Shown here: positions 1-13,555 of the stretch, piece by piece | Layout: each line of letters begins with the position of its first letter | Numbering within the stretch: the stretch's first letter is position 1 | Assembly: GCA_029204225.1 (NCBI GenBank) | Contig: CM055103.1 | Location: 55,029,054 to 55,093,053 of the forward strand | From: Diphasiastrum complanatum | Taxonomy: Eukaryota; Streptophyta; Lycopodiopsida; Lycopodiales; Lycopodiaceae | DNA: 64,000 nucleotides | Direction: 5' to 3' | Notes under the pieces: model-generated | What the model saw: the letters and a program-made list of their open reading frames with translations, nothing else | Told to the model about the DNA's origin: nothing | Databases searched by the model: none | Position numbers and translations under genes: made by a program

Positions 1-933
1 CGGATCCATCTTACCATCTGATGTCCAGAAGAAGATCGTGGTCAACATTGAAGACTCCAAGAGTCGGGGCCTATAATTGGCCAGTAATAAAGTCAGAGAA
101 GGATTGGAGCATGGCAATAGATTTCCAAAGGGTCCTCAACCACTGACTGGTGCAGCTAATTCTCCATATCCCATTATACTGGAATCCTACTATAACATGG
201 AGACATTGCTGACCGCTGCCAAAGTGGATACTCAGTGGGATCTGTGCTTCGGAGAGTACTGCTTCAATTCAAACAAAGATTTCAAAATGTCGGCCATCGT
301 GGACCAAATTCCCTTGTATTGGACCTGCCATCGCTTGTCTGCAACATCATTTGTTAATATAGCGAGTTTGGAAAGATGGTACACAACAGGTTTCTAGGAA
401 TATGCACCTTGCGTTTGGCCCAATCCGCTCGCAATCCACGACGTGCAGCAATTGTGGTCCCGTTTCGTCCGCACGGTTGCTGAAACCCATTGAAAGGTCC
501 GCAACGCCGAAGACGCTAAGGGCAAACAACTAGAGCAAGCTCCATGAAACAAGTCTCATCACCTTGTATTATTTTTTCAAAAAAAAAAAAGAGAAAAGAA
601 AATAAGAAGTCCAGAAAAAGTATCAGTGGACTCACCTTATCTTTTTTGTTTTTCACAATATTTTCTTTTCTTTTTCTTATTTTCATATATTCTTTTCTCT
701 ATTTATCTATTTTTTTCCCTTATCTATCTATACATACACTTTTTCTGTTTTCCCCCCTCTACAGCTCAATTTTGTTGCCAAAATTTTAATTCACAATTTT
801 TGCTGAGTCTCCTCCCCCTCTTGTCTATACCCCTTTTTTGCCCTCTTTCGCAATGGTCTCATATCACCACGCATGCCAACACCAATAGATACGCAGGTGC
901 CAAAGGACTGTCACCAAAATCGTAGTGGGGGCA
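1..933. other. Unassigned region with a pyrimidine-rich tract
   Basis: I recognise no gene here. A plus-strand open frame of 106 codons (77-397) opens on TTG rather than ATG and shows no motif I know. From about 560 to 850 the sequence is an A-run followed by a long T/C-rich tract that gives low-complexity Phe/Leu/Ser frames. The last bases before 934 are G-rich and could be the polypurine tract of the LTR-like piece that follows, in which case this region may be the decayed 3' end of a retroelement. Confidence 0.3.
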
Positions 934-1500
934 TGTTAGAAGATTCTGTTGAAGATTCTTCTAACGGATTCCAGATGCCAAAAGTGCCTAACAAATATCA
1001 AGTGAACGAATCGAGCCGCCAAACTACACTATGGAGTGTCAACAATTAACCAAGAAGGAGCTCTAGAATCTAGACTTGCCAGGAATGCCAAAATCAAAAG
1101 GTCGACAAGCCAATGAGTATAACCAAAGCCCAAGCGCCTCCCCAACGTATCTTATGGTGACGGAAATAAAATCATGGTCGAGCCGACAAAAAGACTCAGA
1201 TCTAATTGTAAATATAATGTCAGACACCCTTAGAAGGTGCACTGTACTCGTAAGCCGATGGTGCGAGAAATAGAATTAGATCTCAAATCCAATGGGCCAA
1301 TAATAAGAAAGGATCCAAGTAGTTTAAAATGCATTTTGGCTTTTAACTTTCCAAGATAGTCAAGTTGTTATGGCACATGGTTTCTGGGTGAACCAAAAGC
1401 CCTAACCCTAGTTTTGTCTATGGGTAGGGATGTGACACCATTTTGTAATCACTTTCCATTGTGAAGAATAGAGATTGAGAGAGAGAAGCTAAGCTTCCTC
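934..1500 (+). mobile_element. Putative LTR 5' portion (solo or 3' LTR)
   Basis: The sequence TGTTAGAAGATTCTG begins at 934 straight after a purine-rich GTAGTGGGGGCA, the arrangement of a polypurine tract followed by a 3' LTR. The first 30 bases form an imperfect palindrome (TTAGAAGATTC / GATTCTTCTAA). Further in are leader-like sequences and a GAGAGAGA stretch near 1472. I could not find the 3' end or a partner LTR, so the right limit is nominal. Confidence 0.3.
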
Positions 1501-1892
1501 CACCTTTTCTTACCTTGTGAAGCCCTTCTTTTTTGCACTTGTATGATTGATTGTGGATGTATGAATGCTTGAATGTTATTTTCTAATCATGCTATCACAT
1601 ATTGAATGATCATTAGCTCAAGCTTTCATCCTTCTAATCCACAAAATCACACAATAGTATAATAGGTGTTAGAAACATATTTGGAGTGATCAATAGAATC
1701 CATTAGGTAGATTTACTTCCATTGCTCCCCTCCCTTGAGAAGATAACCCTCAAGAGGAGAAGATCTAAAGCTCAAGAATCCTAGATTCACCAAGAAAGCC
1801 ACGATCCAAGAAGAGGACCTTCACACACCAAAACCCAAAAAGAGCCAAGAAGAATGTCAAGCAACTCACCTCTCATCTAAGTCATTCCCCTT

Positions 1893-2348
1893 TTAGATCC
1901 AAAGCCAAGATTGACACCTTGGTAGGCTTAGATTCCATCTAGATCTGTAGCTTAACCCCCTCCCAATTGGATCAAATTCCGTTATTATATCGATACTCAC
2001 CCGGTTGGAAATCGAAACCTCATCTTTGCCCTCTTGATTGCGATGATTAGAGTGGCACGGAAAGGGTCCAACACAAATATGGTAGTTATCTCCATCAAGT
2101 TTGTCACTCAGAGATGAACTAGAAGACGGATCCATTCTGGGTTGAGCGAGATCGTTGGTAGAATCAACGATATCAAAATATTGTTGGCTGCGTGCTTGCT
2201 AGAACGATGTCTCAATAGAAACAAGACTGATAATTTGTAGTAGAAATGCAAATGACTGAACTGCCCACTCTGATATCATGTCGTAAATCGAGATGTTTAG
2301 ATGATATAGGATTAGTAGAGGACTCATAGAAATAGAACTCTGATATCA
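1893..2348 (-). mobile_element. Copia-type 5' end remnant: PBS and gag start
   Basis: Read on the minus strand, a Met start at 2135 is followed by DPSSSSSLSDKLDGDNY, the kind of N-terminus seen in plant Ty1/copia Gag ('KLDGxNY'). The similarity decays after about 25 residues. About 130 bp upstream (2267-2278) lies ACTCTGATATCA, whose complement TGATATCAGAGT is one base from the canonical initiator-Met primer binding site. A second similar copy lies at 2336-2348. The rest of the element is absent. Family assignment rests on a short motif plus the PBS. Confidence 0.4.
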
Positions 2349-2661
2349 GATCGTGATGACTGGCAGCGGAAGCTTGATCGTGGGTGTGTGTAGGATCGAA
2401 AGTGCCACAGTTAGCAGCAAAAATATTCAAGATGAATAAATCAGATAAAGCGCAATTGAACAATACAGTAGTGAGACAAAAATTGGATTCTGATTAATTA
2501 TCAACAATGGGTACAATGGCTCAAAGTGATAACTTCATAATGCTGACTACTCAAAAATCTAATTTGTTATGTATATGTATATTGTTACAAGTATCTTCTA
2601 TTTGCAAGAAATATCTTACAAGTATTAAATGCTATCTGCGATATTTATTACAACCACCTTA

Positions 2662-2813
2662 TAACTGTGAGTGTATGTACAAAGTAGGTAACCGCCATTT
2701 AGGATACGTTGAAGTCGGGTAAGTCCAATTGATTTAGTAACTGTGAGTGTATGTACAAAGTAGGTAACCGCCATTTAGGATATTTTGAAGTCGGGTAAGT
2801 CCAGTTGATTTAG
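2662..2813. repeat. Perfectly spaced 76-bp tandem duplication
   Basis: Two adjacent 76-bp copies (2662-2737 and 2738-2813) begin TAACTGTGAGTGTATG and end TGATTTAG. I see three base differences (ACGTT versus ATTTT, CCAAT versus CCAGT), so the duplication is fairly recent. It overlaps no recognised gene. Confidence 0.85.
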
Positions 2814-4411
2814 AGTTGATGAAGTCAGTTTGTCACTGGAGCGAAAAACCCGAAAATCCCAAAGGTGCAAAAATCTCAAAGGTGCTGTTAAAAAGTGAAG
2901 GTGCAAACATAAGGTGTGAAAAATGTGAAGGTCTGATAAAACGAAGTCAGATTTTGGCAAGATTTTCAAGATGCTCATTATTTGAGACTGAGCATTAAAA
3001 TCCAACATTTTGGTTAACTTTGGCTAGGGTCTTCCTAACAGACCGAAGTCGTAGTAAGATGAGGTTGTTTTTGGAAGACTCAGTAAGACAATGTTGTTAA
3101 TGACAAATTGAAGATCGAAGTCTCAAACAAGCCTAACTAATAGAAAAGCAACACCAATTTTTTTGACCCCCCCAAGTACTTAGAGAAATACCATGTTTCA
3201 GAAAGTGTCCACTTAGGTTTTGGGTCTCTCCCTACCCTTCTTAAAAGTCTAATTATTGCAATGGAAAGTAGACTCTTCTAGCTTTCCAACAAGCTATAAT
3301 GTCAGTACCTTTGGACCTAGCACCAAGGAAATAGAGTCAAATGAAGTATTCTGGTTTTCACACGCGTGAAAAGTCAGAATTCTGTATGTTCTTTGTTCTA
3401 GACTGAAAATATCAGTTCTAACCTCATTCACCAAAAAACTGTTCAAGAATAGATAGCAAAACACTACTAAACAGCTTCCTGGCTTGAATTGTCACAGAAT
3501 TCTTCATACACCTTATGTTAGTAGCATTCAAAGCATGGTATGGCAATGATACCATGATGAAAATCCAGCAAATTCACATGTGTGAGAAACCAAAAGAAAT
3601 GTGTGAATGATCTTTACCATGCCTTGTGATGGCACACAGATCACCTGTAGAGCAAACCTGCAATCTACCAACAGATTTGAGGGTAGAGCACAATCTAGAA
3701 TGCTACAGATCAAAGCTACATTAATTCCTCACAAAAAAGGAAAGAACACAAGCAAGATCATGTATGAAGAAGACACAAAATCTGAGTTAGAGAGAGAATA
3801 CAATTACAAGCAAAATAGAATGAGATCCAAATTTGATATTATGACATTACCAATGCTTGATTCTTCATTAGAAATGAGTGAGATGTGTACATATATAGGA
3901 GAGCCCAAATTCGTGGTACTCCTTGTATTCAATGCATTTCCTACACCTATTCAAGTGCAAACTACTGTTATCTTGACACCTAACTGCTTGCATGCACATA
4001 TTACACCTAACTTCTACCTACTTTCTCCAAATGTCAAATTCTCAACTATGAACCTACAAAACTACATGCATGTGTCCATTAGAGTATTTGCATGTCTTGC
4101 ATGTCTCAATGTAAACTTAGGACACAATGGTTTTGATGTGGCTTGAGTTCCAACAAGTCCATATTTGTCCAATTCCACTTGAAGTTCTACATGCATGTCA
4201 ACCTAGACATTGTCAACATTATTGCATGTCATACTAGACCAACTAGACTTTATGCATGTCATTGGAACTTGACCTACCTAACCCAAACTCACCCTATTCT
4301 ACAAGGATATGTGCTCAATTCACATACCTTGGATATGTACAAAGTATTTACATGGGTAGAAGCCCCAAAACATCAACAAACATATGATAGATATGTTTAC
4401 AATTTTTAACA
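2814..4411. other. Unassigned intergenic region
   Basis: A 179-codon plus-strand frame (3607-4146) is the longest here. It shows no recognisable domain, signal peptide or membrane segment, and its composition looks like non-coding DNA. Short recurring TGCATGTC words occur from 4050 to 4260, like the CATGCATGTC words in the Z-element LTRs, so part of this may be old LTR sequence. I support no gene. Confidence 0.3.
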
Positions 4412-5085
4412 AAAATCCATACATAAGCATAAACGAGCTATATCTAGTAGCCGAATGCTTACTACTATTACAAGAAAACTCAATCAATAAAAGATGTCTT
4501 TGCCAATGAGATTGCCTAAGCGAAACACATGCACTTAGCATTTTTTTCATCGTCTGGTTAGTCCTCTCTATCTGACCATCAGACTCTAGATGATCATTGA
4601 GCCCATGCTCAGAGAAGTCACAAGCTTTTCAAATATTGTTGTCCAAAACCGACCCGTAAACTTCAGATCCCAATCGCTAACAATATTGGATGGCAGTCCA
4701 TATAACCTGAACAAACTTTCAACATAGACTTGAGCTAACTCGTACACTTTTATTGTGGTCTTTACCAGAATAAATGTAGCCAATTTGGTTAATCGTTCAA
4801 CTATGACCCAAATCGCGTCATTCTATTTATTTGTACATGGAAAATCGACTACAAAATCCATTGAGATACTATCCCACCACTTAGTAGGAATATCCAACGG
4901 ATGCAAAGTCCACCAGCCTTCAAGCGCTTTGCTTTATTCTGCTGGCACTGATCACAATTCAACACATAAGATTCTATGAAAGATTTTAACTTGGGCCAAA
5001 AAATAGTCTCTCCATACCAAATCTAGTGTACGATATATAGCTGGATGCCCAGCACAAGGTGTGTCATGACATTCAAACAAAAAAA
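4412..5085 (-). pseudogene. Gypsy pol fragment: zinc finger and integrase, degenerate
   Basis: On the minus strand, in broken frames, I read in order: an H2C2-like zinc finger (CAGHPAIYRT near 5060, then CDQCQQNKAKRLK near 4930), the integrase start (WWDSISMDFVVDFP near 4870), the core (SLFRLYGLPSNIVSDWDLKF, 4640-4700, where RD has become WD), and the end of the core (SKHSATRYSSFMLMYGF, 4415-4470). The order is that of Ty3/gypsy pol. Stops and frameshifts make it a pseudogene. It resembles the integrase pieces in X and B, and with the X-type LTR at 5570-6036 it may be the relic of one minus-strand X-family element. Confidence 0.75.
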
Positions 5086-5300
5086 TTTTAGTATATCGAG
5101 TTTCAACATCAGACAGTAAAAGTAGTGTGGTTTATAGCAAATTTGGTGCGTAAGTGTGAAGCTTCATGGAAGGGGCCTTACATTAATGAGGGTACCAATT
5201 TAAAAACGAAATTCCCGCTAAGAGTTTACACCTTTAAGAGGTCTACCACAAACTTAGACAATTTAGAGAAGAGTGGGTAACGTGAAATAAGATACTACCC

Positions 5301-5302
<2 letters not shown>

Positions 5303-5385
<83 letters not shown>

Positions 5386-5421
5386 GTACATACATACATA
5401 TATATGTATATATATATATAT
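5303..5421. repeat. (GA)41 microsatellite with TACA/TA tail
   Basis: An uninterrupted GA dinucleotide array covers 5303-5384. It is followed by CGTACATACATACATA and a TA-rich run to about 5421. Open frames across it (poly Ser-Leu) are artefacts. Confidence 0.95.
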
Positions 5422-5569
5422 GAAGCGCGCCAATCCACCCTCTAGCTGCACTCCACATGCAACCGGAATTCTACCATAGACTGCCAATGGCCACTCTCAG
5501 TTTTTAAGCAGGGTGTTTTTTCTATGCGTGGGCTTCCACATCTTCCAGCCACCCACTAGTCACACCACA

Positions 5570-6036
5570 AACCAATCATTTCTTGCAAACGAGCCAAGCA
5601 AGTCGCAACAAAGCAACACAAAGGAATCGGATGGCGAGCAAACCAACCCAACCAAACCTAGATCAAACGGATCTAGACCCCAAGCCATGGATCAATCTCT
5701 CACAAGGGATAGAGTCGTCACAACAATAGCATGTAGCTACCAATATCAGAATCAAGCATACACTACCCTCCAAGGCCCATGCACCACTAGTAGTGCATTG
5801 TGACACCTCATTGGACACCTCTGCAGCTTAACTGGGCCACGTCATCTAGTTCCCCTATGACTCACTGATAGACCCATAAAAATCCATTATCTTGAGTCTA
5901 GGCCTCCAACTATTAATTATGATCATATGCACATGAGAGCCCCAAACCCCTCATAATCGTAATTAACTTACAGGTCGAGGTAGGCCTACTGACCTCTAGT
6001 AAGATAATTAATCCAAGATCAATCGTGGGCATGACA
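5570..6036 (-). mobile_element. Solo or orphan LTR of family X
   Basis: This segment matches the two LTRs of element X: the CAAGTCG..CAAAGCAACACAA block, GGATCAATCTCTCACAAGGGAT, TGACACCTCATTGGACA and CTCATAATCGTAATTAAC. The minus-strand LTR start, TGTCATGCCCACGATTGATC, ends at 6036. The left edge is approximate because the copies diverge there. The gypsy integrase fragment at 4412-5085 lies on the side expected for the interior of a minus-strand element, so this may be its 5' LTR. Confidence 0.7.
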
Positions 6037-6573
6037 GCGCTCTCTATTGCCATTAGGTCTTTGATGCATCTTTGTATGTGTTGTCTTCAAACTACATAAT
6101 CTACAATTTTGAAAAATTAACAAAGGGTCACTTTTATTGCATTAAAGTGCATTTGGACTCTGATGAGTGAAGCAAACATCTAAGTTAAGGTATTTAATAT
6201 CATTTTTTATAATACTCTTCTCTTGATTTGATTTTTTTATATGAATAAAGTCTATGCTTATGAAAAGAATTGAGGTCAAACAAAAGGCTACCATTGAGAT
6301 GGAAGAGGCAACTTTGCAATTGAAGCCTATAGGTGTAATGGACACATCTCATGCAAACTCTCAAATAGAGATTAAACTCAAGAAAATAGTAAATTATATG
6401 CATAATGCACATCATTGAAACAAGTGAAGATTATGATACAAAGGCAAAATGTTAATATGAAGCTAACAAATCATATACACAAAAAAAGTATACAAATTCT
6501 GTGGACATCATGTTAGATACAATGAACAAATTATGTGTAAGAAAAAGCACACCACGCCCTCCCTCAAATCCAG

Positions 6574-8154
<1,581 letters not shown>

Positions 8155-8240
8155 TTCTCTTGTATGTCCTTATATGTGTGGCAAATTGTAGTTGAACCCC
8201 TGACCTCATAAAGAAAAAAGGAAATCCTAACCAAGTCACT
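8155..8240 (-). repeat. SINE-like tRNA-derived fragment, copy 1
   Basis: The minus strand reads TTGGTTAGGATTTCCTTTT, then GAGGTCAGGGGTTCAACTAC, then ATAAGGACATACAAGAGAAA. GGTTCAACTAC resembles the pol III box B consensus (GGTTCGANTCC), and the end is A-rich. Two related copies lie at 9113-9200 and 10800-10890 in the same orientation. Box A is poorly preserved, so SINE identity is an inference from the repetition and box B. Confidence 0.45.
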
Positions 8241-9112
8241 ACTTTTTGGGACCTTATTTTGAAAACTTTTATAGCTTAATGAAAATTACTTTGCAAAAGC
8301 AAAAATTTACTTGATTGATTGTAGCACTTAAATTGTGTTGTGACAACTAATTCCATAGGTAGAGCATAAGTGTGAGACTTGGAAAGTTTACTAGTATAGA
8401 TGTTAGTCTTGAGAAGTTGATATTATTTTGGATGATTAGAGCTTGTCAACCTTGGAAAAATTAGTCTTCAAAAGTCGATCAACTAGGCCAAATGCTTAAT
8501 TTCAATGATTTATTCTTCTCAACTACAAGTTATGGTAAATTGGAAGAATACAACTTTTTAATTCAGTAGTCCTTAAGTGCTATTTGGGTAATGATTTCCT
8601 TTCTCTAGCCTTGGGCTTGGATTCCAATTCCCATCCTCCACATCGATGACGACATAGCAGTGAAAAAGAGAACTTTTTAAATCAATAAATCGGTTGAAAG
8701 ATTGCTTGATTGTCAATGAGAAATGAGCAAAGGTGGTATCATATGGACCATAGACTCCCTACACTTAAATAATTGCATTTCTAGGGAACAAATTTTTTTC
8801 ATTCAAAGAGGAACAATACAATTAATATGAAGAAGGAAGTTCAGGTTGCATCAATGTCTCATGTGCAAGGTATAACTCTAAACAGTCAACCTCCATGTGC
8901 TTTCTTACGATTGTACCTTGTAGTATGCTTTTAATAGGTTAAAATTTTTTCCAGATTGAGACAGTATTCTTCTATCAATCATAATGCATGAAATGAATCC
9001 CTAGAATAATCAAATATTCAAAACAGCAAGTAAGAAAGATGACTTTCTAGAGCTATACGAAACCATATTGCCTATAACCCTCTTGAAATGTTTTCATGGA
9101 ACTAAATGCATT

Positions 9113-9200
9113 TTGTTTTCTCTTTTGTAAGTCCTCATTTGTGAGGCCGGAAATCTGGACCTGACCTCAAGGAGCGGAAAGGAGATCCTCACCCATATGT
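9113..9200 (-). repeat. SINE-like tRNA-derived fragment, copy 2
   Basis: The minus strand shows GGGTGAGGATCTCCTTTCC, then CTTGAGGTCAGGTCCAGATT, then GAGGACTTACAAAAGAGAAA, in the same order and spacing as copies 1 and 3. Box B is more damaged here. Confidence 0.4.
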
Positions 9201-10799
9201 TTCTTTTCAAGAATGTTCATCTTCTATTAACCTGAATCACAGTTTGTAGCTATTATTTATGAGTTACTCTCTTGCTTCTAGACACTTCCTTTGATTCACA
9301 ATTCACACTTTTGTAACTATCAACGGTAAATCTCAATATCTTTAAATAAAGCATTCTCTAGGGATATACTCTGACAAGGCAAGGCTACTGAATGGGATGA
9401 ATATCTAGTTCTGGTCAATATTGTCATTGTCAAGATAGAAAAACTGCACAGTATCTGTGGAAAACCGTTTGTCATATATTAGATAAGAACACAATCATAA
9501 GGTATTATGCACAATTGAACAACAATTTGAACAACAAACTGTGAAATATTAGTGATTCTTGTATAAGGATACCAAGAAAAACCTACAATAGCATGCCTTG
9601 GAAGGCCTTTCACAAAAGAACATTGCCTCTCTGAATTCTCCCTCAAAATACCGTACAACAACTGTCATCAAAAGCTATGAAATGAGAACCCGATTAAACA
9701 GTCAGATTGGGCCCACATACAAGTAAAGATGTTATATGGTTCAAAAGTACTCTATCAGGCATCAAGTCAATAAACTAAGAAGCCAGTAAATCCTAATGGA
9801 ACTTCCCAAACACCCACTACAAATATAATGTCGCCCATAATATTTGCTAATCTGACAGAATCATACCAAAGACTTGGCTCAAATAAAGTACCCAACATAT
9901 AAACTAGATAAAGAAATACCCCAAAAAAAGCATGTTGTAAGATGTTGCAAAATAGAAAACTAAAAACAAATGCTGCAGACAGAACATGTTAAGCAAAAAA
10001 ATGTTACCAAAACGAGAAGGTAGGTATTTTGCAACAAGTATGAAGAAAAGGAAGGAATAATCATGCTAGGGAATATGCCAAGGCAGCATGGCACTTAGGG
10101 CATTTAAAAGATGCATGCGCATGTGGTGACTCATCCTTACCAACCTCAAGTAAAGTTGCAGCTACACTAGGAATCTGTGTGCAATCTCATGCCCAATGAT
10201 CCGATTTTTGCTCTGGAAGTATAAATTCTCCTTGCAGAAGCAGAGAGTATTGGTGAAGGGGAATAGATCATAACTCTAGAAAAAATGACAAGAATAGTTA
10301 GTAGGCCTTGAAGCAATGCAAGACTGTACTACATATATACATGTGAGAATGAAAATCCTAGAAAATATCTAAAAAGCTGAACTGAAGAGATACAAACAAT
10401 GACTATGCAATGCCCTCCCAACATACCAGACCTTCACACATGATAAAAGCCTTTCTTTGGACCTAAAAATGATCTGGTAGGTAAAAAGCATCCAACAGTG
10501 CTCATAAAGAGCTTAAAGTTTTGCATATGTGCAGACAGCCAAGTACAGAGAATGAAGCATGTCAAAAAAACAGAATAACAAAACACTTCATAACATGAGG
10601 TCACATAATTGTCTTCAAGAATTTCAGCAAAGAACAGTTTAATATGTCAGACACATCCACTCGGCTTACAGTTAACACTGATATTGGCCACACCTGCGGA
10701 ACTTGAACAGAGCTATCATAACTGACTTTGTCAAGCCAAATACAAAATTTTGCCTCCACTGGAGGTATGGTAGCAGAGCAGGATTTATGTTTGCCTGTG
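9201..10799. other. Unassigned region downstream of the RCC1 gene
   Basis: Nothing recognisable as coding. It lies 3' of the minus-strand RCC1 stop codon, so part may be 3' UTR or downstream flank. I could not place a convincing polyadenylation site. Confidence 0.3.
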
Positions 10800-10890
10800 T
10801 GATATATATTTTTTCTCTTGGACGTCCTTTTATGTAGCTGATTGGAGTCAAACTCCTGACCTGAAGGAGATGAAGGGAGGGATTTAACAA
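10800..10890 (-). repeat. SINE-like tRNA-derived fragment, copy 3
   Basis: The minus strand contains CTTCAGGTCAGGAGTTTGACTCC, where GTTTGACTCC is a near match to pol III box B. This is followed by AAAGGACGTCCAAGAGAAAAA, an A-rich tail like that of the other two copies. It lies about 230 bp beyond the RCC1 stop codon, in the same orientation as that gene. Confidence 0.45.
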
Positions 10891-11117
10891 GCATACCCTT
10901 GTGGCGGGACTGCCTGTTCAGTATTGCAGCACACATGACATGCTAAAAGTGAGCTGTCGCTGTTACAATTACTTAAAGCCCAAACTTGGTTAGAAATGCC
11001 TAACCTAGGCTAAACTCTGTCAATATCAGTGGTGACATGTAGACCAGAAAGTACAACATACAGACATCCCTGGACCCAGTCTTTTCCAAAGAGACTAGCA
11101 TCCCCATGAGCAGTCCA

Positions 11118-11650
11118 TTACACTCGATGAGCAAGAACCAGATTATGGTCAAAACCTGATACAGCTTGAACGATTTTGTGATTGTCAAGGGAGTCAACAG
11201 GCACTGGAAATGGCTCGTCCATGGAACTACCAAGGCCAAGTCTTCCATTCAAACCACTTCCCCAAGCCCAAAGTTTACCCTCAGGGGTGACCGCTAAAGA
11301 GTGTGCACGACCTCCAGCCAGGGAAATTACATCATTGAGCACTTCAACTGGCCTTGGAACAGGACACGTGGACATCGTTCCAAGTTGCCCAGCTGAATTC
11401 CACCCCCAAGAAAAAGGAACTCCTGTGGTTTTTACTCCAAGATCGGACTTAGCATTTTCATGTATACCAGTTTGCTTTCTAGATCCATTCAAAAATGAGA
11501 CGACTGCTAAAGAATGACCTAGACCAGCATTGATATGTATAGCATGTGAGTTCTGGATATCCCCTTCAACAAGACCAACTAGCATCTCACCAACTTGCCG
11601 TCCTAGTTGATCATAAGTGTTGTCACCAAAGCTGAACACATGTCCAGCTG
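11118..11650 (-). CDS. RCC1-family protein, terminal exon (exon 4)
   Basis: This exon encodes the last 176 residues or so of an RCC1-repeat protein, a beta-propeller fold used as a guanine-exchange or protein-interaction platform. It opens after a CAG acceptor (intron AG at 11652-11651) in the middle of a blade, AAGHVFSFGDNTYDQLG. Two further blades follow: AGLGHSLAV..FSWGWNSAGQLG and GGRAHSLAVTPEGKLWAWG with NGRLGLG. The closing strand is SGFDHNLVLAHRV, then TAA at 11118-11120. The phase (two bases completing a split GCA codon) matches exon 3, 42.9 kb away. About 40 residues between blades 3 and 4 are a loop rich in polar residues. The exact subfamily and function are not evident. Confidence 0.85.
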
Positions 11651-12376
11651 CTGCAGCACCACAAAGCTTGTATCAATTACAGAACACCAAGCCTGTTTGA
11701 GCAGAAGTTGCAACTAGAATACATGGTTATCTGTTAACATGCTCAGAACAATCTTTTTGGTTCTTATGTTTCTGAAATAGCAGAGGAAAATGGTTATAGA
11801 AATTATGGTGGGAATCTCACCCTTTAAGGACTCATCCACATTCATTTTTTGATAGACCAGTTGAAAGAATGGAACACAAGGACAAGATAAAAACAGCAAG
11901 GGAAGGTAAGGATGCTCAAATGAGGAATGGCAAGATAGTTATAAGGAACAAGACAGGGAGAAAGGACATTACACGTAAGGGTTGAGGACCCTTTAGAATG
12001 TACATGGTTTCTCTATGGACAACGAACTGGCTCTAGAATCCTTCTTACAGAAAGTGGATGTACTAAAGAAACTTAAGAATATGACGCCAATTAGATTGCA
12101 GATCTCAAGGACTTCAATAGAAAATCAATATGGAATAAGGACTATATATATGAGTGGAAGAGCATTTAAGGGTTAGCGTGTTACATTAGAAAAGAGAAGA
12201 AAACAGTGACAGTTATAAAAGAAGCCGTCAAAAAAAAATTCTTCAACCGAAAATGAACTGGTTATATAGAAATATGTACATAATTGCATGTTACCCTCCC
12301 CCCCTCCAATCAACAATATACAAACGTTAAAATGTTTCTTAAGATTAACCCTTTTTGCATGTGCACAATATGTCCA
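11651..12376. other. Unassigned intronic sequence
   Basis: This is intron 3 sequence next to the terminal exon's acceptor. No motif is recognised. A CCCTCCCCCCCTCC run at 12293-12306 is the only low-complexity feature. Confidence 0.3.
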
Positions 12377-13540
12377 AGAAGGGGGTGATTTCAATGCAAG
12401 ACTTGGAATCAAACAGACACCAATTGCAATCGAAGGCAAGGACACCAGATGGTTAGAAGAAACGAAGGATAATGAACGTGGAATAAAGAAATGGACATGA
12501 ATTTTTGTAGATAAATTTGAGACTGGAAAAATGGGTAAAGACCTACTTAGCTTGTCTGCGCATTTCTATTTACAGGTTGTCAATCTCTTTTTGCAGGCAC
12601 AAGTGGATATAACCACAAAACAAAACAGGGACAAAGTGGTCTTGACTATTTCATCTCTGAAGTAGAAACAACCCAAATGATTGAGAACTTCAAAATAGGT
12701 TAAAAAATGTTGGAATCCTCACCTACCAGACATTTGAGCTTGGAAGGCATGGAAAAAAAATATGCACATGCAAAGGAATGCAAAGAGAGAATCATTAGGC
12801 TGGACCACAAAAAGGCTGACTTGTGAAAGGAGTTAACAGTAGAAGCATGGTCGGAGACATGTCAAGAAATAAGCAAAAAAATTTCTTCAATCTTGATTCA
12901 AGAAAGACTATGGCAGATGTAAGGAGTCAAGGCACAATGCTTTGGTATGATTGTGCATGCAAGAAAGCTAGAAACGCATGGAAAAATTAGAGGTTGAGGG
13001 AAAAGCTGAAAAAGAAAAGGAATATAAGTATATGGTGAGGAGAAAAAAAGGGCCATCGTTAAGAAGAGACAGGCTCTATTACTCAAAGAATAAATGACTA
13101 GCCCAAGAGAGCTTTGGGGGAAGCTCCATGCACAGCAACAACAAGTTGGGGAGGCCAAACGGGAGAGAACTTTTTGTGGAAATGAAAATGTGGATGTTGA
13201 GAAAGGTCTCAACAAGCTAGCAGACAGGAAGGCTCAAGAGCTGTTTAGGGAGAAACATAAAGGTCATGTTCAACAAGGACATAGCTTCAGGCTTTCTGAA
13301 GGAGTGGCAAGTGAACACAATAATCCCAACCTTCAAACAAACAAGGAAATAGATAGGATCACAAAAACTACAAATAATTGTAAGTGCTTTGATGGCAAAC
13401 CTACTCTCTAAAATTATTGAATAGAAGCTTACTATATAGGCTAAAGAAAATGAATTTAGAGTTTGACCTAAAGGGCAGTAAGAAGCTCTTTATTATTGCT
13501 TCGTTGACTTCAAGAAGCTTTTTTTAGATTATATCAACAT
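12377..13540 (+). pseudogene. LINE ORF2 fragment: endonuclease C-end to RT N-part
   Basis: In broken plus-strand frames the order is that of a non-LTR retrotransposon ORF2. An AP-endonuclease motif GDFNARLG lies at 12384-12407. Near 12645 is QSGLDYFIS, a variant of a late endonuclease motif. A Lys/Arg-rich linker (KKARNAWK near 12960; 13094-13200) follows, then the RT start FLKEWQVNTIIPTFK (13290-13340), ALMANLLSKIIE (13390), and the RT motif YCFVDFKKLFLD (about 13490-13530). Many stops and frameshifts show it is dead. It ends before the catalytic RT box. It is antisense to the RCC1 gene. Confidence 0.75.
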
Positions 13541-13555
13541 TATGTCTACGATAGT

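Noticed and set aside
544-925. Hydrophobic Phe/Leu-rich frames that look like membrane proteins
   Set aside because: Produced by a T/C-rich tract with extreme composition; overlapping frames show the same character.
3607-4146. 179-codon plus-strand frame
   Set aside because: Long, but without any recognisable domain, codon pattern or neighbours. Probably chance in AT-rich DNA.
10601-10936. 111-codon minus-strand frame beyond the RCC1 stop, as a further RCC1 exon
   Set aside because: No RCC1 motif. It overlaps the third SINE-like piece, and the propeller already closes with SGFDHNLVLAHRV and a stop.
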